Part shown: positions 46,674 to 54,950 of the stretch, piece after piece
How the letters are laid out: each line of letters starts with the position of its first letter
Position numbering within the stretch: the first letter of the stretch is position 1
Assembly: GCA_024343425.1 (NCBI GenBank)
Contig: BRLC01000010.1
Coordinates: 98,251 to 162,250, forward strand
DNA length: 64,000 bases
Origin: Rhizobiaceae bacterium MnEN-MB40S
GTDB taxonomy: Bacteria; Pseudomonadota; Alphaproteobacteria; Rhizobiales; Rhizobiaceae
Direction: 5' to 3'
Position numbers and translations under genes: made by a program
Notes under the pieces: model-generated
Database searches by the model: none
The model's input: only the letters and a program-made list of their open reading frames with translations
Told to the model about the DNA's origin: nothing

Positions 46674-46710
46674 AATACCGGCCGCCGATCGAATTGAAAG
46701 ACTATGAAGT

Positions 46711-47637
46711 TCACTGGTCCTGGACGAAACGCTCCAGCTTGCCCAGTGTCTGCAATCCCAGTTCCACGGCGCCGAAGCCTTTCGCCTGCTGAAATTCCGC
46801 CGCCGTGCTGAAGACCATTCCGAGCGTGACTTTCGTGCACCTGCCCTGGTCCTCGAACGACGCCCAGGCGTCGGCGTGTTTCGGTCCGTTTTCGCCCCAA
46901 TGAAGCGTGTAGCCGAGCCTCTCTTCGGGCCGAACTTCATTGTAACGATGATGGTTCGGGAAGACTGTGCCGTCGGGCCCTATCATGTCGAACACCCACT
47001 CTCCGCCCTCACGCAGATCGATCCTCGTGGTTCGACAGGAGAAACCGTCCGGACCCCACCATTGCGGCAGCGTTTCATTGTTCATCCAGGCGCCCCACAC
47101 GACGGATCGTGGCGCCTGGATCACCCGCTGCAAAATCATGGTCCGTTCAGCCGCGCCGGACAGGTTGTCCAGTCCGGCGCCGAAACCGTCGCGGTATCCG
47201 GCTTCCATGTCTCTCTCCATCGAGGATAACTGAACCGTTACGACCAGCCGGCTGCGATCGTTCGCGCCGGAGAAATCCGCCGTCACAAGCGCGGCGGACA
47301 GCATCTCGCCTTCGGACGAAATCACTTCGTAGTTGATGCTGCGCTGCGACGGCTGCAACGCAAGCCAGCCGCACTCGCAGCGGATATCCGGCTGCCCCTC
47401 TTCCCTGCAGAGCGAAATCTCGCTTCCGCCCGCTCTCAGATCCGCCTCCAGGAATTCCACGGTGACCTTGTCAGACGGCGCAGCCCAGACGGCCCTGGCG
47501 GCCGGCGCAGTCCATACTTCCCACAATGTATCAACCGGCGCAGCTGCTTCCCGTACAAATGTGAGAGTCGCAAAGCGGTCATTCCCGTCATCAAACGCAG
47601 TTGGGGTTACGCTGTCCGGCAGAATGTTGCGTGTCAT
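46711..47637 (-). CDS. Tandem AHSA1/SRPBCC-domain protein
   Basis: This 308-residue protein contains two START/SRPBCC (AHSA1-like) domains. The first (about 15-140) starts FATLTFVREAAAPVDTLWEVWTAP; the second (about 155-305) starts TMILQRVIQAPRSVVWGAWMN and has LPQWWGPDGFSCRT and a GGEWVFDMIGPDG strand. Most relatives have a single domain, or two separate genes. The start ATG 47637 overlaps the arsR stop by 4 bp, so it is the effector gene of an ArsR/SRPBCC pair. Such pairs probably handle hydrophobic ligands; the ligand is unknown. Confidence 0.8.
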   Translation of the reverse strand: MTRNILPDSVTPTAFDDGNDRFATLTFVREAAAPVDTLWEVWTAPAARAVWAAPSDKVTVEFLEADLRAGGSEISLCREEGQPDIRCECGWLALQPSQRSINYEVISSEGEMLSAALVTADFSGANDRSRLVVTVQLSSMERDMEAGYRDGFGAGLDNLSGAAERTMILQRVIQAPRSVVWGAWMNNETLPQWWGPDGFSCRTTRIDLREGGEWVFDMIGPDGTVFPNHHRYNEVRPEERLGYTLHWGENGPKHADAWASFEDQGRCTKVTLGMVFSTAAEFQQAKGFGAVELGLQTLGKLERFVQDQ

Positions 47638-47975
47638 TTTTCCTGTTCCTTCATTACGCGCATTACGAATGCATCGAAGCGATCCAAGCGGGATTCCCAT
47701 ATTGCCCGCTGTTCCTCGAGCCATGATCTCGCGGGATCCAGGGCCTGGGGAACGATGGCGCATGTGCGTATCCGTCCGTCCTTGGAGGTGGAGATCAATC
47801 CCGCCTCCTCCATTACGGAGAGATGACGCATGACCGTGGGTAGCCGCAGCCCGGTGGGCTCCGCCAGATCGCTCACCGGCGCCGGCCCGGCGGCGAGCCG
47901 AGTGAGAATTGATCGACGGGTCGGGTCCGCCAGGGCGTGGAAGAGGAGGGAGAGGTCTGGATCATGCTTAGCCAT
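47634..47975 (-). CDS. ArsR-family transcriptional regulator
   Basis: This 113-residue winged-helix repressor begins MAKHDPDLSLLFHALADPTRRSILTRL, the standard ArsR opening, with recognition helix TGLRLPTVMRHLSVMEEAGL. It lacks the ELCVCDL metal-binding motif, so it is the non-metal type that pairs with SRPBCC proteins. I choose ATG 47975; a GTG at 47990 is possible, but a 16-bp palindromic operator covers this start region. It is translationally coupled to the double-AHSA1 gene. Confidence 0.87.
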   Translation of the reverse strand: MAKHDPDLSLLFHALADPTRRSILTRLAAGPAPVSDLAEPTGLRLPTVMRHLSVMEEAGLISTSKDGRIRTCAIVPQALDPARSWLEEQRAIWESRLDRFDAFVMRVMKEQEK

Positions 47976-48039
47976 ATGGCTAACTATCACCCTGCGCGAG
48001 TGAAACGCAAGAAAAACTTAGCTAATAGGCTAAGTTTTT
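47968..48039. promoter_or_regulatory. Two ArsR operators TTAGC-N6-GCTAA
   Basis: The first site, TTAGCCATATGGCTAA (47968-47983), is a perfect palindrome over the arsR start codon. The second, TTAGC-TAATAG-GCTAA (48018-48033), lies exactly 50 bp upstream in the arsR promoter region and sits inside a longer 11-bp inverted repeat (48012-48039). Shared half-sites and spacing point to one regulator, most likely ArsR itself. Confidence 0.7.
48012..48039 (-). terminator. Intrinsic terminator after the VOC gene (also part of ArsR operator)
   Basis: AAAAACTTAGC (48012-48022), 6-nt loop, GCTAAGTTTTT (48029-48039) is a perfect 11-bp stem. On the minus strand it ends in TTTTT and lies 18 bp after the VOC gene stop, so it can end that transcript. 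The symmetry also allows it to act rightward. Confidence 0.55.
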
Positions 48040-48057
48040 GAGAGAAGGGATGCTATC

Positions 48058-48417
48058 TCAGGCGCTGTGAGACAGAATATTCAGGACCTTGCCGTGCGGA
48101 TCGCGCACGAAGAAACGTCGAACGCCCCAGGGTTCGTCGACCGGCCCGTACAAAATGTCGAATCCTCCGGCGATCGCCCTGGCGAGAACCGCGTCGACGT
48201 CGTCCACCTCGATTGAAACATCGGGGAGCTCAGTCCCCGATCCTCCTTCGCTGGCGACCGAAAGCTGCGGCGCTGAACGCTCCGGAGCGTCCGACACGAA
48301 AGTCACGATCCAGCCCTTGTCCATCGCTAGTGTGAGACCAAGCACGTCCTCGTAAAAGGCGCGCGCCCGGGCGGGTTCGGCGGAGTAGATGTTCGTGACG
48401 ATGCGCTTGACGGTCAT
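48058..48417 (-). CDS. VOC-family (glyoxalase/dioxygenase superfamily) protein
   Basis: This 119-residue protein has the two beta-alpha-beta-beta-beta modules of the vicinal oxygen chelate fold: VTNIYSAEPARARAFYEDVLGL at the start, and VEDVDAV-type sequence followed by WGVRRFFVRDPHGKVLNIL at the end. Members include glyoxalases and antibiotic-binding proteins. The specific role is unknown. It lies between the arsR pair and the polysaccharide cluster, on the same strand as both. Confidence 0.82.
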   Translation of the reverse strand: MTVKRIVTNIYSAEPARARAFYEDVLGLTLAMDKGWIVTFVSDAPERSAPQLSVASEGGSGTELPDVSIEVDDVDAVLARAIAGGFDILYGPVDEPWGVRRFFVRDPHGKVLNILSHSA

Positions 48418-48429
48418 GCCGGACGTCCG

Positions 48430-50562
48430 TCAGAAAAGCGCCACGCGGCGATTGCGGCGGGCTTCCTCGCGCGCCTTGCGGAACCGTTCAACCGTTTCCT
48501 TGAGGTCGCGTATGTCTTCCCTGATCTTCTCCGGATCATCCGTGCCGTAATCGTCCTGTCCGATCGGCTGCGAAGTCGGCCGATCCTGGACGGGTTCATC
48601 ATGATAGCGCTGCTCACGATAGGTCGTCGCAGCAACGCTTTGCGGCTCCGGATCCGGCTCGGCCGCGGGGACCGGCCTGCTGTAGGTATCTACTACTTCT
48701 TCCCTTTCAGGACGTCTGACGGGAACAGGCTGGTCTTGCTGCGGGCTCTGCTGTTGCCTGGAAAAGAAACCGGCGTTAGCGGCCATCAGGCCCCGATAGA
48801 GCCCGATCAGCACTGCAACGCCAAGCCCGAAGATCAGGCCCGCCATCGCGCCTCCGATCGCGATCAGCTTTCGCGACGGACCGACAGGATCGATCGGCGT
48901 CGTGGCTTCGGCGACGATGCGGATATTGCTCGTGTTGAGGTTCTGCTGCTCGCGCGTCTCGCGCGTTCGCTTCAGAGACGATTCGTAGATTGCGGAGGTG
49001 GCGTTTGCCTCGCGTTCGAGTTCCCGCAACCGCACCAGGTCTTCCGAGGTATCCATCTGGCGGCTTTTGAGCACGGCGAGATCCGCCGCCAGCTGCTGCT
49101 CTGACTGGACGATGCGCCGCAATTCAGTCTGGGTCGAGGAAACGATGCGCCGCAATTCGTTGCTGACTTCCGAGCGCGCCGTTTCCAGGGTCTGTGCGGC
49201 GGCGACGCGTCGCGGATGCCTTGGCCCCAGGCTTGTCGCAAGCGCGTCAAAACTGCGTTTGGAGGCGGCGTAGGCAGCGCGCAATTCCCCGATCGTGGAT
49301 GATTCCAGGATTTCCGGCGACGTGCCCGACAGGATTTCGTCGACATTAAGACTGCGCGCCGACTCCGCTTTCGCCTGGATCTCGACCTTCTGAGCGCGGA
49401 TGTCGGCCAGTTGCTCGTTCAGCTTGACCAGTTGCTCCTCGTTGATGAGGCTTCCGCCGGCGCCGACGATATCGTGCTCGGCCTTGTACTGCTCCACCCT
49501 CTGCTCTGCGATTTCAACGTCGCGGCGCAGATCGGCGAGTTGTTTCGTCATCGCTTCGGCGGTGCGCTCGAACAGAGCCGATTGCGCGCTCTGCTGCTTC
49601 TCGATGTAGACCGCGAGAATCGCGTTCGCGATTTTGGCGGACATCACCGGGTCCTCGGTGGTGACGGCGATGTGGATGATGAATGTGTTGGGCACGCGAT
49701 ACACGTTCACGGCTGACGCCAGGTTCTGAACGGCGATCACCATGCTTTCGGAGTCTTCATCCCCGCCGCCGGACAGCAACTGGCTTAACGCTCCGAGCAC
49801 GCTTCCGAATCCGGGCGCCCCCTTGCCGTTGAATTCCGGATCGCTCGTCAGATCAAGGTCCGCGACAACGGTTTCCAGAACCGGGACCGAACTGACGATG
49901 CGCACCTGGCTGTCGACGAGGGCGAGCGTCGATTCCGAGGAGTAGGACGGCGGCAGGAAATCCGTGTCGGTCAGGCGCAATTCGCGCGGATCGTAGACGA
50001 ACTGGGAAATCGCCAGATATTGATGCGGCGTCGACAGGGCGATCATCACGCCGAGAACGCCGCCGATAATCGTGGTCAGAACCACCAGCAGACGCCAGCG
50101 CCAGACCGTGCGAAACAGAACGACCGGATCCACGAGCGGTTTCTGGCTGGCCGCCATGTCTGCCTGCTCCGGCGCTGTCTCGGTTGCGGGGCGCCATTCC
50201 ACGAAAACTGTCCGGGCCTCGGCGGGACGTTCGCTCTCGATCGGCGGGCGATGCGCCGCGACGGTACGGGCAACGTCGGCTTCGCGCAATGGGACGTCCC
50301 GTTTTTCCGGTTCAGAAAGCCGGGACAATCCCCGGCGCATGCGTTGCAGGATCGTCTCCGACCGGTCAGCGCGCGGGGCTTTCTCTACAGGCGCAGCGCT
50401 TTGGCTGGCGACATTTTCAACTGGTTCTCCGGAGCTGTGCGCGCCAGGATCAGCGGCGGGAACGCGCGACCGCGCCGGCGCCGCAGGACGAACATCGTCG
50501 TCCGACGCGTTCAGCAGCGAACGGGCATAGTGCTTCCTCTTGCCCTCCTGGGGGTCGGTCAT
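48430..50562 (-). CDS. Exopolysaccharide chain-length/co-polymerase protein (Wzz/GumC/ExoP-like, no kinase domain)
   Basis: This 710-residue inner-membrane protein has a disordered N-terminal cytoplasmic region of about 145 residues rich in P, A, E and R. A membrane helix (about 150-172) is followed by a Wzz domain, a long coiled coil (about 325-430 and 470-560), a second helix (about 580-602, with the proline-containing PIDPVGPSRKL just before) and a disordered acidic tail ending in a helical KIREDIRDLKETVERFRKAREEARRNRR stretch, here about the last 40 residues. There is no Walker-box tyrosine kinase domain, unlike full-length ExoP. It regulates chain length or export of the polysaccharide made by the genes to its right. 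Confidence 0.87.
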   Translation of the reverse strand: MTDPQEGKRKHYARSLLNASDDDVRPAAPARSRVPAADPGAHSSGEPVENVASQSAAPVEKAPRADRSETILQRMRRGLSRLSEPEKRDVPLREADVARTVAAHRPPIESERPAEARTVFVEWRPATETAPEQADMAASQKPLVDPVVLFRTVWRWRLLVVLTTIIGGVLGVMIALSTPHQYLAISQFVYDPRELRLTDTDFLPPSYSSESTLALVDSQVRIVSSVPVLETVVADLDLTSDPEFNGKGAPGFGSVLGALSQLLSGGGDEDSESMVIAVQNLASAVNVYRVPNTFIIHIAVTTEDPVMSAKIANAILAVYIEKQQSAQSALFERTAEAMTKQLADLRRDVEIAEQRVEQYKAEHDIVGAGGSLINEEQLVKLNEQLADIRAQKVEIQAKAESARSLNVDEILSGTSPEILESSTIGELRAAYAASKRSFDALATSLGPRHPRRVAAAQTLETARSEVSNELRRIVSSTQTELRRIVQSEQQLAADLAVLKSRQMDTSEDLVRLRELEREANATSAIYESSLKRTRETREQQNLNTSNIRIVAEATTPIDPVGPSRKLIAIGGAMAGLIFGLGVAVLIGLYRGLMAANAGFFSRQQQSPQQDQPVPVRRPEREEVVDTYSRPVPAAEPDPEPQSVAATTYREQRYHDEPVQDRPTSQPIGQDDYGTDDPEKIREDIRDLKETVERFRKAREEARRNRRVALF

Positions 50563-50650
50563 CGCTTGTTACCCGGGCGGATACGCCCTTTTCGAACCAT
50601 GGCTAACATACTCTAAAAAAACCTGGAAAAAAATTGGTTAACGGCCGCAT

Positions 50651-51745
50651 TCATGCGTCGACATATTTCATGATGACGTCGAACATCGGCTTGGGCTTGA
50701 GATTTTCGTCAAAAGGCAAAGGCCGGTTCCTGGCGCCGCGGCGATGCGGCATGGCGTCGGATATCCAGGAATAGCGGTCGCTCAGGCCCCAGGTTGCGAC
50801 CGAAAGCGGAAGCGCGGCGGAAAACGCGGCGTCGAGGAAATCATTGACATGGCTCGCCGCGCGTTCGTCGCGCAACTCGATGTCGACCGGCAGCTTCCAG
50901 TCGATCACGTCGATTTCGGTGATGCGGTAATCGACGCCGAGCGCGGCGAGGTCAGTGATAAAGCGCCCCAGCCCCTCGAAGTCGATCGGAACCTCCGGGT
51001 AGAGATGCCCCTGAATTCCGACGGCGTCGATCTTCAAATTCCGGTCCTGAAGGCGACGCACCAGATCGAGGATCGCTTTCCGTCTCGCATCATATCGCGC
51101 GCCTTTGAACTCGAGATCGTAGTCGTTGATGTTGAGTTCGGCGTCCGGCGCAGCCTTCGCGGCCTCGGCGAAGGCAATATCGACATGCTCGGCGCCGAGC
51201 AGTCGCATCCACACGCTGTCGCGCCACATGCCGCTTTCCAGCGGATCATGCGCGATCACTTCGTTCACGACATCCCAGGCGGGCACACGGCCGGAGTAAT
51301 GCGAACCAACGGTCTGGATGTGATCGATAAGCGCTGCTTCAGCCTCTTTGCGCGTCGACAGGCGTTCGACCCAGGGCGGCAGCCCGTTCCACCAAACGAA
51401 TGTGTGACCGTAAGACCCGCGCTCGATCGATTCCGAGAAGTTCAGTATTCCGTCGGCCTCCAGAAAGGTGAAATCACCCCTGTTCCACTGCAAGGCGTCC
51501 CATTTCAGGGAATTCATCGGAACGATGATGTCGCAATGCTGGACGAAGAGGGCCGTATAGTCGGAATCTTCGATGAACGGGAGATACTCCAGCGCCGCGC
51601 CAAACGGCACCTTGCGTTTCTTTCCGGCGCCGGCCTGCGCCGCACCGGCGAACAGGGTCGACGGGACCAGCGCCGATGCTCCCGCGCATGTCGCTGCCTT
51701 CAGGACAGAACGACGTGTTAACAAATGGTCTCTATTGTTGTTCAT
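50651..51745 (-). CDS. Tat-exported glycoside hydrolase family 10 (xylanase-like) enzyme
   Basis: This 364-residue enzyme starts with a twin-arginine signal (T-R11-R12-S-V-L-K then a hydrophobic stretch ending AAQAGA). The GH10 catalytic pair is visible: acid/base E162 in WDVVNEV and nucleophile E277 in ITEIDV, at the expected spacing. HTFVWWNGLPPWV near residue 115 and VGIQGHLYPEVPIDF near residue 245 are further family motifs. GH10 enzymes cleave beta-1,4-xylan, but inside an exopolysaccharide cluster it more likely trims or releases the polymer, as GH16 enzymes do for succinoglycan. ATG 51745 is used; a longer start at 51793 would hide the Tat signal. It is divergent from the flippase gene. 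Confidence 0.85.
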   Translation of the reverse strand: MNNNRDHLLTRRSVLKAATCAGASALVPSTLFAGAAQAGAGKKRKVPFGAALEYLPFIEDSDYTALFVQHCDIIVPMNSLKWDALQWNRGDFTFLEADGILNFSESIERGSYGHTFVWWNGLPPWVERLSTRKEAEAALIDHIQTVGSHYSGRVPAWDVVNEVIAHDPLESGMWRDSVWMRLLGAEHVDIAFAEAAKAAPDAELNINDYDLEFKGARYDARRKAILDLVRRLQDRNLKIDAVGIQGHLYPEVPIDFEGLGRFITDLAALGVDYRITEIDVIDWKLPVDIELRDERAASHVNDFLDAAFSAALPLSVATWGLSDRYSWISDAMPHRRGARNRPLPFDENLKPKPMFDVIMKYVDA

Positions 51746-51782
51746 TGGCGCTGTACGGCTATTCAATACGACCGGTGAAGAC

Positions 51783-53048
51783 TTGCCCAGCAACTGGATC
51801 GACTTTCTAAAGCGACATATAAGTATTGTTCGCGGCTATTTCTGGGCGCTCGGCGGTTCGGCCGGCCGGCTTGTCATTTCGCTCGCCTATTTCGTCACCA
51901 TCGCCAATACGCTGTCGATTGCGGAGTTCGGACTGTTCGCGACCGCCTCGGCGACCGGCATCGTCCTGTCGCGCATCGCCGCCTTCGGCTTCACCTCGCC
52001 GCTCTACCGGGTCGCCACGGTGAAACCGCGGATGATCGGGACCTATACGGCCGGGATTCTCGCAGCGCTCGCCCTGTCGATCCCTGCGATCGTGCTGGCG
52101 GCCATCATCATGTATCTGCTGGTCTTCCGCGGCGACATGGCGCTGCTGCCCTTCGCCCTCATCATTATCGCCGAAGTCTTTTTCTGGCGCACCGTCGAGA
52201 TCGTCATGATCGTATGCAACGGCATGGGGCGCTTCGGCCACGCAGCCATTCTCGTGATCCTCGGCTCGGCGCTCAGGGCTTCGTCCGCGATCCTGTTTTC
52301 CCTCGGCGGCGTGACCACGCTGTCGGTGTGGGCCTGGTACTATCTCGGCGCAAACGGCCTGGTCATGCTGATCGCGATCATCGTCTTTTATCCGAAGCAA
52401 CGTTTGCGATGGCAGCCTGCGCTCTATCTTCGCCGCTGGCGCGACTCGGTGGCGGTCGCCAGCGCGGAAATCCTGTTCTACCTTCAATCAGAGCTGGACA
52501 AGCTGCTGGTGCTGTCGCTGACCGATCCGACCATCGCCGGCCTCTACGCAATCATCATGCGCCTTGTGGATCTGACCGCGCTGCCGATACGGTCCTTCAA
52601 CATGATGCTGGTGCAGGCGGTGATGCGATCGCGGGAAGCCCTTGGATCGCTTCGCCTGCGCGCCGGCATAGAACTCGCCGTCGCTGCGATCTCGACGGCG
52701 GCGCTCGTCTTCTTCGTCGTCTTTCTGCACTTCTTTCCGAACGCGCTCGGCAGCAACGTTGCGGTCGCGGCGCCCCTGCTTGTCCTGGTGATCGCGGTTC
52801 CGGCGCTACGCAACCTGATCGAATATCAATCGGAACTCCTCTACGCGACGGGGCACACTTTTTTGCGCACATCCAACATGGCGGTTATCGGGATCGTCAA
52901 AGGCGGTTTGCTGGCGCTGATCCTGACGCTCTACAAGGATGTGGCGCACTGGGCGCCCTTGCTGAATGCGGTTTTCGCCGTCCTTTATGTCGTGTCCTTT
53001 GCGCTCACCTATCCGGCGCTGCGCAAGAACACGGCTCGCGCTATCTGA
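51783..53048 (+). CDS. Wzx-like polysaccharide flippase (MATE/MOP superfamily)
   Basis: This protein of about 421 residues has about 12 membrane segments and the PST/Wzx pattern, starting FWALGGSAGRLVISLAYFVTIANTLSIAEFG and later RMVDLTALPIRSFN-like sequence (here RLVDLTALPIRSFN near residue 265). It would move lipid-linked repeat units to the periplasm. The start is uncertain: no ATG or GTG lies at the right place, and TTG 51783 with GGTGAAG before it gives a sensible N terminus. Reading further upstream would run antisense into the hydrolase gene. It ends 4 bp from the convergent DUF6492 gene. Confidence 0.78.
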   Translation: MPSNWIDFLKRHISIVRGYFWALGGSAGRLVISLAYFVTIANTLSIAEFGLFATASATGIVLSRIAAFGFTSPLYRVATVKPRMIGTYTAGILAALALSIPAIVLAAIIMYLLVFRGDMALLPFALIIIAEVFFWRTVEIVMIVCNGMGRFGHAAILVILGSALRASSAILFSLGGVTTLSVWAWYYLGANGLVMLIAIIVFYPKQRLRWQPALYLRRWRDSVAVASAEILFYLQSELDKLLVLSLTDPTIAGLYAIIMRLVDLTALPIRSFNMMLVQAVMRSREALGSLRLRAGIELAVAAISTAALVFFVVFLHFFPNALGSNVAVAAPLLVLVIAVPALRNLIEYQSELLYATGHTFLRTSNMAVIGIVKGGLLALILTLYKDVAHWAPLLNAVFAVLYVVSFALTYPALRKNTARAI

Positions 53049-53052
53049 CCAA

Positions 53053-53946
53053 TCAGAGCGCCAGCGCCTTGCGAATCTCGCCGATATCGTGCCCGATGAA
53101 AGACTGGATGCCGACGCCCACCTGACCGGGTTCGAGCGCGGCGGCGAAGTTCAGAAGGTCTTCCGGCTTCCCGCCCTCTTCGCCGGCGTTCCACATGACG
53201 TGACACAGCGGTCTCGGATCGGGATTGTGGCCGGCGCCGGCGAGCACGTCATCCACGTATCGGCCATAAATCGTGCACTCGGAAATCCGCCTGTTTCGAG
53301 CGATCGCGCGAGCCCAGTGCATGCCGTTGACCTTCTCGACATGATCGAGCAGGCCCAGCAGGGTGTCGCGCCGCCAGCCAATCAGCGTGTTGATGTAGTC
53401 GTGGAAGGGCGGGGCCTCGCCAGCCTCGTCCAGGTGCAAGACCCTGCCCGCCTGGAGCGACCAGTCGACATGCTCCTGCATACTCGCGTCGATCGCGTTG
53501 TCGCGCCGGTAGAAGCGCATAGTGTCGCCCGCCCACAGCAGGACCGGATCGAATTTACGGACCAGAACCACGTCGGAATCGACGGAAAACAGGAGATCCT
53601 CGTCGATCATCCGCCCGATGCCGAACCGTCGCAGCTGCTGTATGTGCCAGCCGCGAAGCGGCATCGTGAACGGGCTAAGCCAGACGCGCTTGTGACGTCG
53701 TGATACCGGATCGTTGAACGGTCTTATCCAGCGCGGCAGGATATCGCGCTCGTCGACGATCTCGCGGTGCGGCGATTGGAGCGACCGGAACATCTCGACA
53801 TCGGCGCTCTCGACAAGAATGTAATGGCGCCACTTGCCCAGCAGATTGGCGTCGAGACTTTCGCAAAGCAGCCTGCACCGCTCCAGATCGTTCGAGTAGG
53901 ACGCCGTGATGACGGCTGTACGCTTTTCCGGATTCTTGGCGCTCAT
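53053..53946 (-). CDS. DUF6492-type glycosyltransferase-like protein
   Basis: This 297-residue soluble protein begins with a GT-A-like strand (TAVITASYSNDLERCRLLCESL) and has a metal-binding-like VDSDVVLV near residue 122. The late segment HPRPLCHVMWN-like (NPDPRPLCHVMWNAGE near residue 242) matches proteins named DUF6492. These are found in polysaccharide clusters and are presumed glycosyltransferases. There is no membrane segment. A wecG-type gene lies just upstream on the same strand. Confidence 0.72.
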   Translation of the reverse strand: MSAKNPEKRTAVITASYSNDLERCRLLCESLDANLLGKWRHYILVESADVEMFRSLQSPHREIVDERDILPRWIRPFNDPVSRRHKRVWLSPFTMPLRGWHIQQLRRFGIGRMIDEDLLFSVDSDVVLVRKFDPVLLWAGDTMRFYRRDNAIDASMQEHVDWSLQAGRVLHLDEAGEAPPFHDYINTLIGWRRDTLLGLLDHVEKVNGMHWARAIARNRRISECTIYGRYVDDVLAGAGHNPDPRPLCHVMWNAGEEGGKPEDLLNFAAALEPGQVGVGIQSFIGHDIGEIRKALAL

Positions 53947-53967
53947 GGACCTTGGGAGGGTTGCACT

Positions 53968-54753
53968 TCAGGGCTGATCGGGCGCAGCCGGACCGGCGAG
54001 GTCTGGCCTGGTTGCAAGCTTGTAACGCAAAACATGATAAATGAACAACGGGTTGCCCAGCAGATAGCGGCGCCACAGGCGTGAGGGTTCCTTCATTAGC
54101 CGATAAATCCATTCGCAGCGCAGGCGGCGCATCCAGAGCGGCGCGCGCGGCACCGCGTTCGCCATGAAATCGAACAATGCGCCCACCCCCATCACGAGCC
54201 GACCATGCTTCGGCTTGATATTGCGGTCGATCCACAATTCCTGCGCGGGACTGCCAAGCGCGACAAGCACGAAATCCGGGTCGATCTTTTCCAGTTGTTC
54301 GAGCACGTCCGCCGATTGCGCCTTGTCGAAATACCCATCCGAAACCGCGATGAATTCATGCCAGGGCGCATGCGCCGAAAAGGCCGCGCAGGCCTCCTTC
54401 AAAACTTCAGGCCTCCCGCCTATCAGCGCGACGCGCAGGGGCTTTTCGACATAGGTGAGAAACGCCGGAACAAGATCTGTTCCGTTTAGATTGCCCGGGA
54501 AGGACCGGCGATGCAGGACGAAGGCCCCGATGTCGACGCCAATTCCGTCGGCGAGGACAACGGCTTTGCCCAGCGCGCTGCGATAGTCGACATTGGCGGT
54601 GGCGATATTGGAATTATTGGCGTTCAGAAACTCCACGATCGTCTGTCCGCCGCCACGGGCCGCGCCTTCGAGGAAACGCAAGGCTGCTTCCCAGTCGAAG
54701 GGGGAAACCCCGACTCCATTGATGTCGATCGTATCCGGCGCGACGTTCGCCAT
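53968..54753 (-). CDS. WecG/TagA/CpsF-family glycosyltransferase (GT26)
   Basis: This 261-residue enzyme has the GT26 core: FLNANNSNIATANVDYRSAL near residue 35, LADGIGV, RVALIGGRPEVL near residue 90, VLVALGSPAQELWI near residue 155 and GVGALFDFMANAVPRAPLWMRR near residue 180. It transfers a sugar, often N-acetylmannosaminuronate or glucose, to a lipid-linked intermediate. ATG 54753 has CAGGAG at good distance; a longer frame to 54858 has no such site. It precedes the DUF6492 gene by 21 bp, so they form one operon. Confidence 0.88.
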   Translation of the reverse strand: MANVAPDTIDINGVGVSPFDWEAALRFLEGAARGGGQTIVEFLNANNSNIATANVDYRSALGKAVVLADGIGVDIGAFVLHRRSFPGNLNGTDLVPAFLTYVEKPLRVALIGGRPEVLKEACAAFSAHAPWHEFIAVSDGYFDKAQSADVLEQLEKIDPDFVLVALGSPAQELWIDRNIKPKHGRLVMGVGALFDFMANAVPRAPLWMRRLRCEWIYRLMKEPSRLWRRYLLGNPLFIYHVLRYKLATRPDLAGPAAPDQP

Positions 54754-54923
54754 AGCGCCGATCTCCTGAACCACCTGTCGCCTCCTGTTCCAATCCGGAA
54801 CATTGCCGCTCACAATACAGTCTGCAACGCCGTATGGCGAATGACAAACATGCAACATTTGTTACTTAAGCAATTTTACTGGGTATTTGGTAGAAACAGC
54901 AAGAAAACTCAAAAATAATTAGG

Positions 54924-54947
54924 AAAAATCACCTGAAGCCAGGTAAT
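54924..54947 (-). terminator. Intrinsic terminator after the GT4-like gene
   Basis: On the minus strand ATTACCTG, GCTT, CAGGTGAT forms an 8-bp stem with one wobble pair, followed by TTTTT. It lies 3 bp after the stop of the glycosyltransferase gene at 54951. The 197-bp gap to the wecG-type gene therefore needs its own promoter, which I cannot place with confidence. Confidence 0.6.
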
Positions 54948-54950
54948 TAT

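Noticed and set aside
52214..53125. 303-residue plus-strand frame overlapping the flippase
   Set aside because: It is an out-of-frame shadow of a clear 12-helix membrane protein, with R/G/A-rich composition.
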